The notes: generated from the letters alone by a model not told the origin. 64,000 nt of DNA from Ketobacter sp. MCCC 1A13808 (GCF_009746715.1 NZ_VRKW01000001.1:865270-929269), one strand, 5' to 3'. Numbered from the stretch's first letter, positions 41,843 through 51,962 are shown. Numbers and translations are program-made.

Positions 41843-42789
41843 ACAGAACAGCCGGCAACAGCCAGGCCATCAACAGTCCGGACGCCAATATGGCTATCGA
41901 TGAAAACAGTAGTGTAGGTTGGCGCGACTATTACGAACTCACCAAACCACGTGTTGTGATGTTACTGATGCTCACCGCCATCGTGGGTATGTTCCTATCC
42001 ACACCCAGCATGGTGCCCCTGGATGTGTTGATTCTGGGTTCCCTGGGAATGGCGTTTGCCATGGCGGCCGCTGCAACCGTGAACCAGGTTGTCGATCATC
42101 GCATCGATTCCATTATGGCCCGCACCCATAATCGTCCCATTGTGAAAGGTAAAATCAGTACCCTGCGGGCTCTGACCTTTGCAGCGATCCTGTCTGCGTT
42201 GTCCATGTTTATCCTATCCTTCTTTATCAATACGCTGACGGCTTTTCTGACCCTATTCGGCATTGTGGGTTATGCTTTTGTTTACACGATGTATTTGAAA
42301 CGGGCCACGCCCCAAAACATCGTTATCGGCGGCATTGCCGGTGCCATTCCACCGCTGCTCGGCTGGACCGCGGTGACCAACCAAGTAGACCCCCATGCCC
42401 TGTTGCTGGTTCTCATTATCTTTATCTGGACTCCGCCTCATTTCTGGGCCCTGGCTATACATCGCCGGGATGAGTACGCCAAAGCGGGCATCCCGATGCT
42501 GCCGGTCACCCACGGCATAGCGTTCACTAAAACGTCGGTTTTGCTGTATACCATTTTGCTCTGTCTTTGCACTCTGCTGCCGTATCTGACCGCCATGAGC
42601 GGGCTAATTTACCTGAGCTGCGCGTTAGTGCTGAATGGCATCTTTCTCTTTTACGCGGCTAAATTGAAATTTGCAGCGGAACCCGGCACGGCCATGAAAA
42701 CATTCGGTTATTCCATTGTGTATCTGATGGGTTTGTTCATCGCACTGCTAACTGATCACTACTTCACGATTCGGTTTTTGCACATATGA
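41839..42789 (+). CDS. cyoE: Protoheme IX farnesyltransferase
   Basis: 316 residues with about nine membrane helices. The Asp-rich prenyl-diphosphate motif NQVVDHRIDSIMARTHNRP is intact. It transfers a farnesyl group to heme B, making heme O, the substrate of CtaA. Last clear member of the oxidase operon; the SCO gene that commonly comes next in relatives is missing here. Confidence 0.97.
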   Translation: MNRTAGNSQAINSPDANMAIDENSSVGWRDYYELTKPRVVMLLMLTAIVGMFLSTPSMVPLDVLILGSLGMAFAMAAAATVNQVVDHRIDSIMARTHNRPIVKGKISTLRALTFAAILSALSMFILSFFINTLTAFLTLFGIVGYAFVYTMYLKRATPQNIVIGGIAGAIPPLLGWTAVTNQVDPHALLLVLIIFIWTPPHFWALAIHRRDEYAKAGIPMLPVTHGIAFTKTSVLLYTILLCLCTLLPYLTAMSGLIYLSCALVLNGIFLFYAAKLKFAAEPGTAMKTFGYSIVYLMGLFIALLTDHYFTIRFLHI

Positions 42790-42812
42790 TTCGTGTGCGG
42801 TAAGAGGCAAAC

Positions 42813-43892
42813 ATGCAACCATTCTCAACTGCAATGCGTTTCCCGTTAGGACCTGTAGCGAGCGGTATTATCGTGTGGCTAGGTATCCTATCGACTAATT
42901 CTGCGGTCGCTAATGAGCTGCCTTCATTGCACACGGTGCTATTGCATAACAGCGATATCCAGGAAAAAAGTATTTCCCGTCACTTAAACGATCTGCGGCA
43001 CGGCACCGCATTACACAAACCGCAATCGACGGATGCAGCGACCACCACCGATGGCGACCGCATCAGCCTGTTTTTGACTACCTCCCGTTCAGAGGGCGAG
43101 CAAGACACCACGGACTTGGAGACCGGATACGATGCAGAGGGTCATCACTCCACGGCAGCAGCCGATTTTCGCATCAACCAAGAGTGGCTGGCGGGAATCG
43201 CCTATGGTTACAGTGAATCGGAATTGAATTACTACAGCAATGACCCGACTAACAGCACCACGGTCGATAGTGAATCCGATTTCGTCACACTTTATAGCAG
43301 CTGGTATCGCAGAGACTTTGCGGTCGATATGGGGCTGGGTTACAGCGATACCCAGTTTTCAACACAGCGCACGATAGCCGGTGTGGACACGATCGGTGAC
43401 ACAGGTAGCCGTCTTTTCAGCCTGCACCTGTCCGGCGCTTTTGATTTCTACTACCAGGGTCTGACCTATGGCCCACTGGCGGCGCTGGATATGCTGAACG
43501 GCCATATTGATGCTTATACGGAGCAGGTCGCCGGTATTGGCGTTGCCCAACTCAAAGAGCAAGACGTACGCTCTGCGATCCTCTCCATGGGCGCTCAGGC
43601 GGCCTATGCACAGCACTTTTCCTGGGGCGCCCTGGTGCCACAGATCAAAGGCATCGCCCGCTATCAGATTGAGAACGATCAGAGGCAGATATACGGGGGT
43701 TACGCACTGAATCCTGGCCAGACAGTCGTCTTTCCGGCCGACAAACCGGACACCACCTGGTTTGAGTTCAGCGTAGGCCTGTCGGCCGATCTTAGCCGCG
43801 GCATTTCGTTTTACCTGCATTATGAGGCCGTTGTTGACTACAGCGCTACCAGCCTGCAGACCGCCAGCGCCGGAATACGAGCCGATTTCTGA
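42813..43892 (+). CDS. Autotransporter-type outer-membrane beta barrel
   Basis: 359 residues with a signal peptide (cleavage about residue 34, SAVA-NE), a short linker, then from about residue 85 to the end alternating beta strands such as GDRISLFLTTSR and SFYLHYEAVVDYS, finishing in the terminal Phe typical of outer-membrane barrels. It resembles the translocator domain of autotransporters without a passenger. It follows cyoE by 23 bases with AGAGG before the ATG, so may be co-transcribed. The function is unknown. Confidence 0.8.
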   Translation: MQPFSTAMRFPLGPVASGIIVWLGILSTNSAVANELPSLHTVLLHNSDIQEKSISRHLNDLRHGTALHKPQSTDAATTTDGDRISLFLTTSRSEGEQDTTDLETGYDAEGHHSTAAADFRINQEWLAGIAYGYSESELNYYSNDPTNSTTVDSESDFVTLYSSWYRRDFAVDMGLGYSDTQFSTQRTIAGVDTIGDTGSRLFSLHLSGAFDFYYQGLTYGPLAALDMLNGHIDAYTEQVAGIGVAQLKEQDVRSAILSMGAQAAYAQHFSWGALVPQIKGIARYQIENDQRQIYGGYALNPGQTVVFPADKPDTTWFEFSVGLSADLSRGISFYLHYEAVVDYSATSLQTASAGIRADF

Positions 43893-44035
43893 TAAACGCC
43901 GGGATAAAACAAAATCCGGAGTAACAATCCTGCCATAAAGAACCTTCTGGTCTAACAGGGGGTCATTTCCTTGCCTAAAAGCCAATCAACAGCTAACAAG
44001 AATTATTACCCCTATGAGAATTGTGAGGTAATGTT

Positions 44036-44380
44036 ATGTGGCATTCCGGGAATGACCAGTTAAGAGAATTTCATTATTACAATGAAGATGGCGTCTTTAT
44101 TGGTAAAAGTGAGGGTTGCCTGCCACAACAGGACCTGTTTGATCAGGCCCACTATGTGTTTGATAATGACAGCGACATAGTGAAAAATCTGGACCTGTTG
44201 GCGATTGCGAATCGCAAACTCAAGAATTTACGACAGAAGCTGATCGATGTTCCGATGAAAGACATTAACCGGATCATGGAGTTGAACGATGAAATTGTGC
44301 AGCTCGAAAGCAGCATCGAACAGATGAAGAAGCAGCCCGCAGGCCCGGAGCAGGGGTTTACGCAAGTTCAGGCGGGGTAG
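44036..44380 (+). CDS. Unknown small coiled-coil protein
   Basis: 114 residues, not recognised. An N-terminal polar part (REFHYYNEDGVFIGKSEG) is followed by a heptad-like helix (about residues 45-95). No signal or membrane segment is present. GAGG with seven-base spacing to the ATG strongly supports translation. It sits alone 143 bases after the barrel gene. Confidence 0.7.
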   Translation: MWHSGNDQLREFHYYNEDGVFIGKSEGCLPQQDLFDQAHYVFDNDSDIVKNLDLLAIANRKLKNLRQKLIDVPMKDINRIMELNDEIVQLESSIEQMKKQPAGPEQGFTQVQAG

Positions 44381-44450
44381 CAGGCTGCCAAGTCAAAGGC
44401 ACGAATCCAACAACCTGCACACAACTTGCCTGCCCAGAGATCGGCATCGG

Positions 44451-45581
44451 TCAACCCAGGTTAACGTATCGCGTCAGGTGAAAATCGGTATTGCCCAGCA
44501 GGGCATCAATGGCCGTCAGGCGCTTGAAATAGTAGCCCACATCCAGCTCATCTGTCATACCCATGCCACCGTGCAGCTGGACTGCTTGCTGACCGATAAA
44601 ACGCCCCGCTTTGCCCACCTGTACTTTGAAAGCAGAAACGGCCCTTGCCGCAATGTCGCCACCCTCTAGGTTGCGCAATCCTGCCATATACATTGCAGAT
44701 TGCGTTAACTCATGCTGGATAAACATATCCACCAACCGATGCTGCAATACCTGAAATTTACCGATCGGTGAGCCAAATTGTTTGCGGGTTTTACAATAGT
44801 CTACCGATGACTTATAGAGTACTTCCATCGCACCCACGGCTTCGGCACCCAGCGCAACGGTAGCTTCATCCAGCACCGTGGTTAAGCCCGCGAAGGCACC
44901 ACCGGGTTTACCAACCAATTGCTCTGCATTGACCGTCACCCCATCGAAACAAATATTGGCCGCGCACGAGCCATCGCTGGTCGCGTATCGTGTAACTTCA
45001 ACACCGGCCTGATTCGGCTCAACCAAAAACAAACTGATGCCCTGTGGATCAGTCAGCCCGCCACTGACGCGGGCAGTCACTAACAATTTATCAGCACCCT
45101 GCCCGTTCAGCACCATGACTTTCTCGCCGTGCAAGGTAAAACCCGTTCCTCCCTGCCTGGCCTTTGTGGAAACACAGGCTGGATTGCCGCGGGACACGGA
45201 TTCTTCATAGGCCAGCGCCAACTGCAAGTCACCCTGAATCAACGCCGGTAACAATGATTGCTTTTGTTGGTCATTCCCCAACAATTCAATTGCGCGCCCA
45301 CCCATGATAACGCTCGCGATATAGGGCTCCACCACCAAGGCCCGCCCGAATGCTTCCATCATAAGCATGACGTCAAGGCTACTACCACCAAAGCCACCAT
45401 TTTCTTCAGCAAAAGGCACACTTAACCAGCCCAACTCAGCAAACGTTTTCCAATTATCTTTGCTGTATCCACTCTCGCATTGCAACAACTTACGCCGGGT
45501 TTCAAAATCGTAATCGTTGTTTAAAAAGCGGGTGATACTGTCCACCAGCATGTGTTGTTCTTCTGATAGTTCAAAATTCAT
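44451..45581 (-). CDS. Acyl-CoA dehydrogenase, smaller of a pair
   Basis: 376 residues with the N-terminal helical domain (about 1-120), middle beta domain and C-terminal helical domain ending QLHGGMGMTDELDVGYYFKR. It oxidises an acyl-CoA with FAD. Two bases separate it from the next acyl-CoA dehydrogenase, so the two are co-translated and may form a heteromeric enzyme, as known for paired FadE proteins of sterol side-chain degradation. The substrate is unknown. Confidence 0.92.
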   Translation of the reverse strand: MNFELSEEQHMLVDSITRFLNNDYDFETRRKLLQCESGYSKDNWKTFAELGWLSVPFAEENGGFGGSSLDVMLMMEAFGRALVVEPYIASVIMGGRAIELLGNDQQKQSLLPALIQGDLQLALAYEESVSRGNPACVSTKARQGGTGFTLHGEKVMVLNGQGADKLLVTARVSGGLTDPQGISLFLVEPNQAGVEVTRYATSDGSCAANICFDGVTVNAEQLVGKPGGAFAGLTTVLDEATVALGAEAVGAMEVLYKSSVDYCKTRKQFGSPIGKFQVLQHRLVDMFIQHELTQSAMYMAGLRNLEGGDIAARAVSAFKVQVGKAGRFIGQQAVQLHGGMGMTDELDVGYYFKRLTAIDALLGNTDFHLTRYVNLG

Positions 45582-45583
45582 AG

Positions 45584-46789
45584 TTACAATCCCAAAACCG
45601 TTTTCGCGATAATGCCACGCTGGATCTCATTGGAACCGCCGTAAATACTGGTGGCCCTGGCATTCAGATATTTCGGCATTACGGTAAGCGCATAATCAGG
45701 CCCGATAGGATCAACGCCCGATCCGGGTTGCAGGGCCTCTAATTGCAACGGCAAGCCTGCTACACCGACCGCTTCGACAGCGAGTTGCGTCAGCTTTTGG
45801 CTTAGCTCCGTGCCCACGATTTTGGTCATCGATGCCACAGCTCCCGGACTTTGCCCACTGCCCAAAGCTGCTTTGATACGGTTTTCAGTAAATTCCAGTG
45901 CGCTGATTTCAATTTCGACTTCGCCCAACCGGCGCATGAAATGCGGATCTTCCAGCAAATACCCACCAAACCCATTGGGCTGTTGTCGGGCAATGGCTTT
46001 GATTTGCTTTAAATAGTGGTGTAACCCCGGCGCATATTCCTGACCACCCCGTTCAAACATCAGCAGATACTTTGCTACGGTCCACCCCTCGTTCTCTGCG
46101 CCAATGCGATTGCTCTTGGGTACTCTTACATTGTCAAAAAACACCGTATTTTGTTCGCGCACACCGTCCAATCCGATAATCGGTTCAACCGTAATGCCAG
46201 GTGCATCCATATCCATCAAAAGAAAGGTGATCCCCTGCTGTGGTTTGCACTGTTTATCGGTGCGCACCAGGCAAAAAATCTTATTCGCGTAATGTGCGTA
46301 GGTCGTCCAGATTTTGGTTCCGTTCACGATATAGTCGTCACCATCGGACACGGCCGTCGTCTGTAAGGATGCCAGATCAGAGCCCGCGTTAGGTTCAGAA
46401 TAGCCCTGACACCAAAAATCGTCGCCGGATAATATACGCGGCAAGTAATACTCTTTTTGTTCCGGGGTACCACAGCCGATAATGCAGGGACCGCACATCT
46501 GCAAACCCATGGGAATCAGTTGCGGGGCATCGGCTTTCAGGCTTTCTTCTGCAAAGATAGAACGTTGAACCACATCCCAGCCGGTACCGCCATATTGCCG
46601 CGGCCAATGGGGGGCGACCCAGCCTTTCTTATGCAAAATTTTCTGCCAAGCCATGGTGCGTTCCTTATCGAAGAACACACTGGTACTCAGGCGGCCGGCC
46701 TGGCGGATATCATCGGTTAACGATTCATTTAGAAACTCACGTACTTCTTCGCGAAATTGCCGGTACTCCGGCTTCAGAGACAAATCCAT
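45584..46789 (-). CDS. Acyl-CoA dehydrogenase, larger of a pair
   Basis: 401 residues from ATG 46789, chosen because AAGG lies five bases upstream; a GTG at 46795 is possible but too close to that site. QGYSEPNAGSDLASL (FAD/substrate contact) and SIYGGSNEIQRG are family marks. The position holding catalytic Glu in medium-chain enzymes is Gly here, so the base must be elsewhere or in the partner subunit. Forms a two-gene operon with the smaller paralogue. Confidence 0.93.
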   Translation of the reverse strand: MDLSLKPEYRQFREEVREFLNESLTDDIRQAGRLSTSVFFDKERTMAWQKILHKKGWVAPHWPRQYGGTGWDVVQRSIFAEESLKADAPQLIPMGLQMCGPCIIGCGTPEQKEYYLPRILSGDDFWCQGYSEPNAGSDLASLQTTAVSDGDDYIVNGTKIWTTYAHYANKIFCLVRTDKQCKPQQGITFLLMDMDAPGITVEPIIGLDGVREQNTVFFDNVRVPKSNRIGAENEGWTVAKYLLMFERGGQEYAPGLHHYLKQIKAIARQQPNGFGGYLLEDPHFMRRLGEVEIEISALEFTENRIKAALGSGQSPGAVASMTKIVGTELSQKLTQLAVEAVGVAGLPLQLEALQPGSGVDPIGPDYALTVMPKYLNARATSIYGGSNEIQRGIIAKTVLGL

Positions 46790-46882
46790 ATTCACCTTCT
46801 GTTAAGCAGTTTGATGACTGCTTAGCGAGTGCATTTCCGGCATTATTGTCTACTGACGTGAACGATCAGTCGATGGCAAAAA

Positions 46883-47737
46883 CTATCTTTGTAATGACTT
46901 GATTAGGCGAGTCAAGGCTTTGGCAATGTCCTCAGCCGCAGTTTCGTCATTGGCTATCACCATCCAGGCGTCGCCGCTGACGGGATGTTTAATTTCACAT
47001 TGGTCGACAGCCGAACTGCATCGGAACGAAATAAAAGGGTTAATTCCAAATGCATCCTGGCTGGTAACGGATATTTCGGATTGACCACCAAGGGCGGGTT
47101 TAACGGATTTTTTGGTCACTATAATTTGCGCAGGCTGTTTAATGGCGAGCGAATATTCTTCCCGATCCGATGTTTTCAGGTTTTTAACCTTTCCGTCCAG
47201 ATACACGTAAGACGACAGCAAGCTGTTAATGTGCAGGACTAAGGCATCCGAGAGATCGGATGCAAGATATAAGGATTGAATTTTCTGGTCATAGGCTTTA
47301 CCGGCACTGTCCTCTATCGCAATGTCACCACCACTTTGCAGCTGGCGCATTTGCTCTCGGGAACTGGATGCAGCCTGTCGTGAATTTTTCTGCTCTTCTA
47401 TGGCGGTAATACTATTCAATGCCTGCTCGTAATAAGGCGCTTCACGACCCGCCTTTTCAACGTATTGCGATAACTGTTGGTTGGCACTGTCCAGCTCGCC
47501 GTAATGCAGGGACACCAAACCGGAAAGATAATAGAACTTAGCGGCAGGCGTGGTTTTAAGAGCGGACACCCGCTGCAAATAATCGCGGGCCGCATCAAAG
47601 TTTTGCTCAGAGAGTTTTTCTTCGGCTGCCAACACCAAACGATCGGTCTCAATTTCGGGGGGTAATGCAAATACAGGACCGGATAGCAACCAGACCGCTG
47701 AACTCAACCCTATAACAAGCCGCGACTTTTTCATCAT
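46883..47737 (-). CDS. Periplasmic TPR-like protein, unknown
   Basis: 284 residues: signal peptide (cleavage near residue 24, VFA-LP), helical repeats about 25-115 resembling tetratricopeptide repeats, then an unassigned domain with two Cys (RCSSAVDQCEIKHP) that could form a disulfide. The C terminus EDIAKALTRLIKSL is helical. No named family was recognised. Preceded by an A-rich region with AAGAA before the ATG. Confidence 0.75.
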   Translation of the reverse strand: MMKKSRLVIGLSSAVWLLSGPVFALPPEIETDRLVLAAEEKLSEQNFDAARDYLQRVSALKTTPAAKFYYLSGLVSLHYGELDSANQQLSQYVEKAGREAPYYEQALNSITAIEEQKNSRQAASSSREQMRQLQSGGDIAIEDSAGKAYDQKIQSLYLASDLSDALVLHINSLLSSYVYLDGKVKNLKTSDREEYSLAIKQPAQIIVTKKSVKPALGGQSEISVTSQDAFGINPFISFRCSSAVDQCEIKHPVSGDAWMVIANDETAAEDIAKALTRLIKSLQR

Positions 47738-47868
47738 ATTCTTATTTTCTTAACCTAGGCCCTACCTACAAACAGGGAACATCGAACAAGCACAACACGG
47801 CTTCTGATTGTGACAGCAAGCAGCGGACCAGGCAACGCAGGTGCTACCCGGACCCACGAATCTGTGAA

Positions 47869-48228
47869 TTAATCGAGTTTAAAGCTGAAATACATTGAAA
47901 GACCATCAATTAATCCCATTAACTCAGGGGGATGGTCTATCAGTTTAAAACCGGTATCAAAGCATTCCGGACTCACATCAGGCCGACACCAGCAACTCAG
48001 CGCATCGAAATCAATATTTCGTGGCCCGTCAATCTCACGTGGCAGCTTAATCCGAAACTGAAATACGCTGTGAGTCAGCAGCGGAATATGGCTCACGAGC
48101 CGTAATCCTTCCGTTGAAATATTCACGATATAGCCGATGGGCTTGCCCGTTTTACGATTATACACACTCAGATAATATCTGAGATGATGTCGTTTAATGA
48201 CACGCTTTTCTCTAATTTTCTTTTCCAT
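47869..48228 (-). CDS. PilZ-domain protein
   Basis: About 119 residues. RHHLRYYLSVYN with the Arg-rich start and NISTEG match the cyclic-di-GMP-binding RxxxR and (D/N)xSxxG motifs. A single PilZ domain without output domain suggests a c-di-GMP-responsive adaptor. A longer frame starts at 48270, but GGGGA before ATG 48228 fits better. Confidence 0.88.
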   Translation of the reverse strand: MEKKIREKRVIKRHHLRYYLSVYNRKTGKPIGYIVNISTEGLRLVSHIPLLTHSVFQFRIKLPREIDGPRNIDFDALSCWCRPDVSPECFDTGFKLIDHPPELMGLIDGLSMYFSFKLD

Positions 48229-48494
48229 AATCCCCGATTTCGCGTTTGTTTGGCCGATGAGTAGCGCCACTGCATTTTTCGATTATATTTAATTAAGTTT
48301 AGCTTCCCGAGCGGTTACCACAACTTCAGCGACAAGAGATTTTGTTTTAAAAAACCAGAATGATCAGAACAGGCCTTTTTGAACACATTTTGCCCTGATA
48401 TTGTAAGCTTCTCGTTTAATAACGCTAAATAACTGAATATTCACAGGATATCTGCTATTCCTTAAAGGTAAATGACGTACAGGTTGTTACCAAA

Positions 48495-50663
48495 TTGAAA
48501 TTCCAGAGTAAAAAAACATCCGCACCAAACCGGCTGTGTGTACGGCTACTGAAATACCTAATCGGATTTCTTTTGATTAGTGGCCCCACACTGTCTGCTG
48601 CCGATTACGCCCTGACCTTACAAACCAGTCAGGAAGCCCAGCTGGAATCCCAGCGAAAGGCCTATCATCGCGCCCTCAAATATCTGGGCAAAGGGCAGCG
48701 CAGCCGGTTTCGTGATGCGATAGAAGCATTAGAAGATTACCCTCTTTATCCGTATCTCAAATATAAGGAATACAGCCGCTATATCAGTTCGGTCAGTAAA
48801 GAAGAGCTGGAAGATTTCCTTAGCATGTACGGCGATACGCCAATGGCAACCTGGCTGAAACGCCGCTGGATCCAAAGCCTTGCCGATCAGAAGCAATGGG
48901 AAACCTATCTTAACGAGTACAGGCTCGGTGAATACAATACGGAATACGATTGCTATTACTATTGGGCGCAGTACAAAACCGGAGAGCGGGAATCCGCTTT
49001 TGCTGGTGCGAGACTAATGTGGCTGGTGGGAAAATCCCAACACAATGCTTGCGATCCTCTGTTCCAGGTGTGGAAAACCACCGGAGAAATGCAGGGGGAT
49101 TTAGCTTGGGAAAGGACGGCTATGGCAATGGACAACCGTCAACTCCAACTGGCGCAATATCTTGAACAAAACCTGGATGAAAACAAAAAGCCACTTTCCC
49201 GAGAGTGGCGCCGACTTTATCGCGACTCCAAGCGCTTAAAACAGATCAGCCGTTACCAAAAATGGGGCGACGATGCCAAACCCATGATCATCACAGGTAT
49301 GGATAGACTGATCCGCAAAGACAATGCATTAGCGCAAAAACTATGGCCGGAGTATCTGCAAACGTTTCAATTTACGGCTGCCGAAAAAGCCAAAGTTGCT
49401 AACGAATTTGCTTTGGTGCTGGCCATTCGGCGTCAGGCCAGAGCGGAATACTGGCTTAATCAGGCAGCCCAATACGGTTTTGACCCCGAACTCATCCCAC
49501 TGGGTATCCGACACGCACTCTATTCCCAGGATTGGCACCGGTTACAGGTATGGCTTGCCATGATGGACGATTCGGCCGTGACCGATAACGGCTGGCAGTA
49601 TTGGAAAGCCCGGTCCGAATTGAAGCTGGGGTCAGTAGACCTGAATTCCTTTCCTCGGATCGAAATTGATAAAAACCGAGTGGACGTGCAGGCATTTCAG
49701 GACCGGTTTCTGGAAGCGCTGTATAGCAAACAGGATTTTCTTCAGTTGCTGCCCCGCTCCGTGGTCCAGAAAAAGTTCGTAGACTATCAACCCATCAACC
49801 GCCTGAAAAAATTATCAAGCGAGCGTGACTACTATGGTTTTCTGGCCAGTGAACGTTTGCATAAACCGCTTAATCTGAACAACGTTGAAACGCCGGTGAG
49901 CGAAGAAAACCTGAATAAAATGCTCGATCATCCGGGCGTGCAGCGAGTACGCGAACTGCACATTATGAAATTGGATTACGTAGCGCGCGCTGAATGGGAG
50001 TACCTGATCCGCCAATTTAATGAACAGGATCGGAGCACTCTCGCACACCTGGCTTATATCTGGGGCTGGCACAATCCGGCGATTCGGGCAGCCTATCGGT
50101 CTGAATCCTATAACAACCTCGAAATCCGGTTTCCCATCGCCTATCAGCCACAAGTAAATAAATACGCTGAAAAAGCCGGGCTTGACACCACCTGGGTGTA
50201 TTCTCTGATTCGTCAGGAAAGCGCGTTTATGCCTGCAGCGCGCAGTGCAGTGGGAGCAATGGGAATGATGCAAATAATGCCCGGCACCGCGAAGCAGATT
50301 TCAAACTCCATTGGCATCAGCACACCCAGCACCCGAGAAATGCTGACCGCGGAATCCAATATTCACCTGGGTACCGTATACATGAGCCAACTGCTGAAAG
50401 AGTTCAAGGGCAATTTAATCTTGGCCACTGCAGCCTATAATGCCGGCCCACACCGGGCACGCGCATGGCAACCGAAATACATACCAGTCAGCGGCGATAT
50501 CTGGGTTGAGACCATCCCGTTCCATGAAACCAGAGGCTATGTCAAAAACATTCTTACTTATCAGGCGATCTACCGTCACCATTTAGGAGAACAAGTGAGA
50601 CTCTCCAGTGCGCTGCATCTGATTCCGCCGAAAAAGGGACAAGCCACAGCGCAACTTTATTAG
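48495..50663 (+). CDS. slt: Soluble lytic murein transglycosylase Slt
   Basis: 722 residues. Signal peptide (about 1-35), a long superhelical alpha domain, then the SLT catalytic domain with Glu575 in YSLIRQESAF, GAMGMMQIMPGTAKQI and AAYNAGPHRARAW. It cleaves peptidoglycan glycan strands to 1,6-anhydro products in the periplasm. The start is TTG with only a weak upstream AGG, so the exact start is uncertain by a few codons. Confidence 0.96.
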   Translation: MKFQSKKTSAPNRLCVRLLKYLIGFLLISGPTLSAADYALTLQTSQEAQLESQRKAYHRALKYLGKGQRSRFRDAIEALEDYPLYPYLKYKEYSRYISSVSKEELEDFLSMYGDTPMATWLKRRWIQSLADQKQWETYLNEYRLGEYNTEYDCYYYWAQYKTGERESAFAGARLMWLVGKSQHNACDPLFQVWKTTGEMQGDLAWERTAMAMDNRQLQLAQYLEQNLDENKKPLSREWRRLYRDSKRLKQISRYQKWGDDAKPMIITGMDRLIRKDNALAQKLWPEYLQTFQFTAAEKAKVANEFALVLAIRRQARAEYWLNQAAQYGFDPELIPLGIRHALYSQDWHRLQVWLAMMDDSAVTDNGWQYWKARSELKLGSVDLNSFPRIEIDKNRVDVQAFQDRFLEALYSKQDFLQLLPRSVVQKKFVDYQPINRLKKLSSERDYYGFLASERLHKPLNLNNVETPVSEENLNKMLDHPGVQRVRELHIMKLDYVARAEWEYLIRQFNEQDRSTLAHLAYIWGWHNPAIRAAYRSESYNNLEIRFPIAYQPQVNKYAEKAGLDTTWVYSLIRQESAFMPAARSAVGAMGMMQIMPGTAKQISNSIGISTPSTREMLTAESNIHLGTVYMSQLLKEFKGNLILATAAYNAGPHRARAWQPKYIPVSGDIWVETIPFHETRGYVKNILTYQAIYRHHLGEQVRLSSALHLIPPKKGQATAQLY

Positions 50664-50696
50664 TCCTGTGCTAGCCCTGCCTCACCTAGCGAGGGG

Positions 50697-51962
50697 CTAA
50701 TGCTTGAAAACTTTTTTACAGCGCCTGGAGATAGTGGTCAGCAGATTCACTAAGCGGTAAAAATGACTGCCCAGGACGGGGTTTCCGGAGGTTAACAACG
50801 CCACCGAGATCATCCTTTCCGGATCGGCCCAACAGAAGTTATTGGTGAGCCCGATATGGCCATAAGCATGAGGCGCGGCAGGACCGAATAATCCGATCGG
50901 ATAATTGCCCAACATCATTCCTGCGCTGTAGCGCATCGGGACAAGTAAAGTACGATCCAGTTCGGTGGCACTCACTTCCCGCACAGCCCGCTCTACCGTG
51001 ACCGGCTGAAAAATACGTTTCGCTTCAAACTCCCCACCACTCAGAAGGCAATGAAAAAAGCGCGAGCATTCTTCCGCGGTCGCAGTAATGTTTCCTGCCG
51101 GAATTATTTGCTGATAGAAGCGGGGGTCGTTAGACACTTTAATCGCGGTGGCCAAATCCGCTCCCAGCACACGCTTGATAAATTGCTTCATGGGAAACAC
51201 CACCGGGAGTCCCGTCAGGTAATTGGTCGCCACTTCAGGGTAGCGTTCGGCACTAATGCCGTAGTTAAAATTACGCATACCCATCGGCTCCTGAACATTA
51301 ACCCGCAAAAATTCTGCAATCGTATCGCCGGTTAAGCGCTGCACCAACTCACCCAACACATAGCCCCCGGTCAAAGCGTGATAGGCCAGTTCATGCCCAT
51401 GAATGGCAGTGGGTTCTGCATGGTAAATCAACTCCATCATGGAATCATGATGAAACAACAACTCCGGATCGATATCCTTAAACGAAGCAATACCGGCGCG
51501 GTGGGAAAGAATTTGTTGCACCGTTATACGTTTCTTACCGTTACTCGCAAATTCCGGCACGTAATAACTCACCGGGTTCATCAAATTAATCTGATTACGC
51601 TCTTCCAGCAGATGGATCAACATTGCCGTAACGGCTTTAGACGCGGAAAACAGACAAAACGGCGTATCCGGTGTAGCCATCACTTTGGGGCCTCGCTCCC
51701 CCGGCCCGTTACCCTGGGCGTGCCCGATGGAACGATTTAACAAAATCTCCCCGTGACGCCGGATACAAATTGAAAGCGCCGGATAGGCTCCTGTACGGTA
51801 AAGATTTTTAACCGCTTTCCAGATCACGTCGCGGTCGTGGTCTGTCAGCCCCAACCACTCAGGGCTCATCTCGTTGTCAGCAATTGTGCTGATCTCTTTC
51901 AGTGAGCGGGGTATCTGGATATTATTCTCAATTCTGCCAAACAGATTCGGTAATGCCGTCAT
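50697..51962 (-). CDS. Beta-lactamase-fold serine hydrolase
   Basis: 421 residues from ATG 51962 (GGAAG upstream); a longer frame starts at 52001. Nucleophile motif SASK (Ser106, Lys109) and HELAYHALTGGYVLGEL resemble class C beta-lactamase/EstB-type esterases. No signal peptide, so likely cytoplasmic. The usual Tyr-x-Asn is not obvious. This group includes esterases rather than antibiotic hydrolases; the substrate is unknown. Convergent with slt. Confidence 0.85.
   Translation of the reverse strand: MTALPNLFGRIENNIQIPRSLKEISTIADNEMSPEWLGLTDHDRDVIWKAVKNLYRTGAYPALSICIRRHGEILLNRSIGHAQGNGPGERGPKVMATPDTPFCLFSASKAVTAMLIHLLEERNQINLMNPVSYYVPEFASNGKKRITVQQILSHRAGIASFKDIDPELLFHHDSMMELIYHAEPTAIHGHELAYHALTGGYVLGELVQRLTGDTIAEFLRVNVQEPMGMRNFNYGISAERYPEVATNYLTGLPVVFPMKQFIKRVLGADLATAIKVSNDPRFYQQIIPAGNITATAEECSRFFHCLLSGGEFEAKRIFQPVTVERAVREVSATELDRTLLVPMRYSAGMMLGNYPIGLFGPAAPHAYGHIGLTNNFCWADPERMISVALLTSGNPVLGSHFYRLVNLLTTISRRCKKVFKH

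Noticed and set aside
43359..43985. 208-codon frame opposite the beta-barrel gene
   Set aside because: No start signal, and the sense strand encodes a coherent signal peptide and barrel.
50671..50699. Imperfect hairpin between slt and the hydrolase
   Set aside because: The stem has mismatches and no T-run; too weak to call a terminator.
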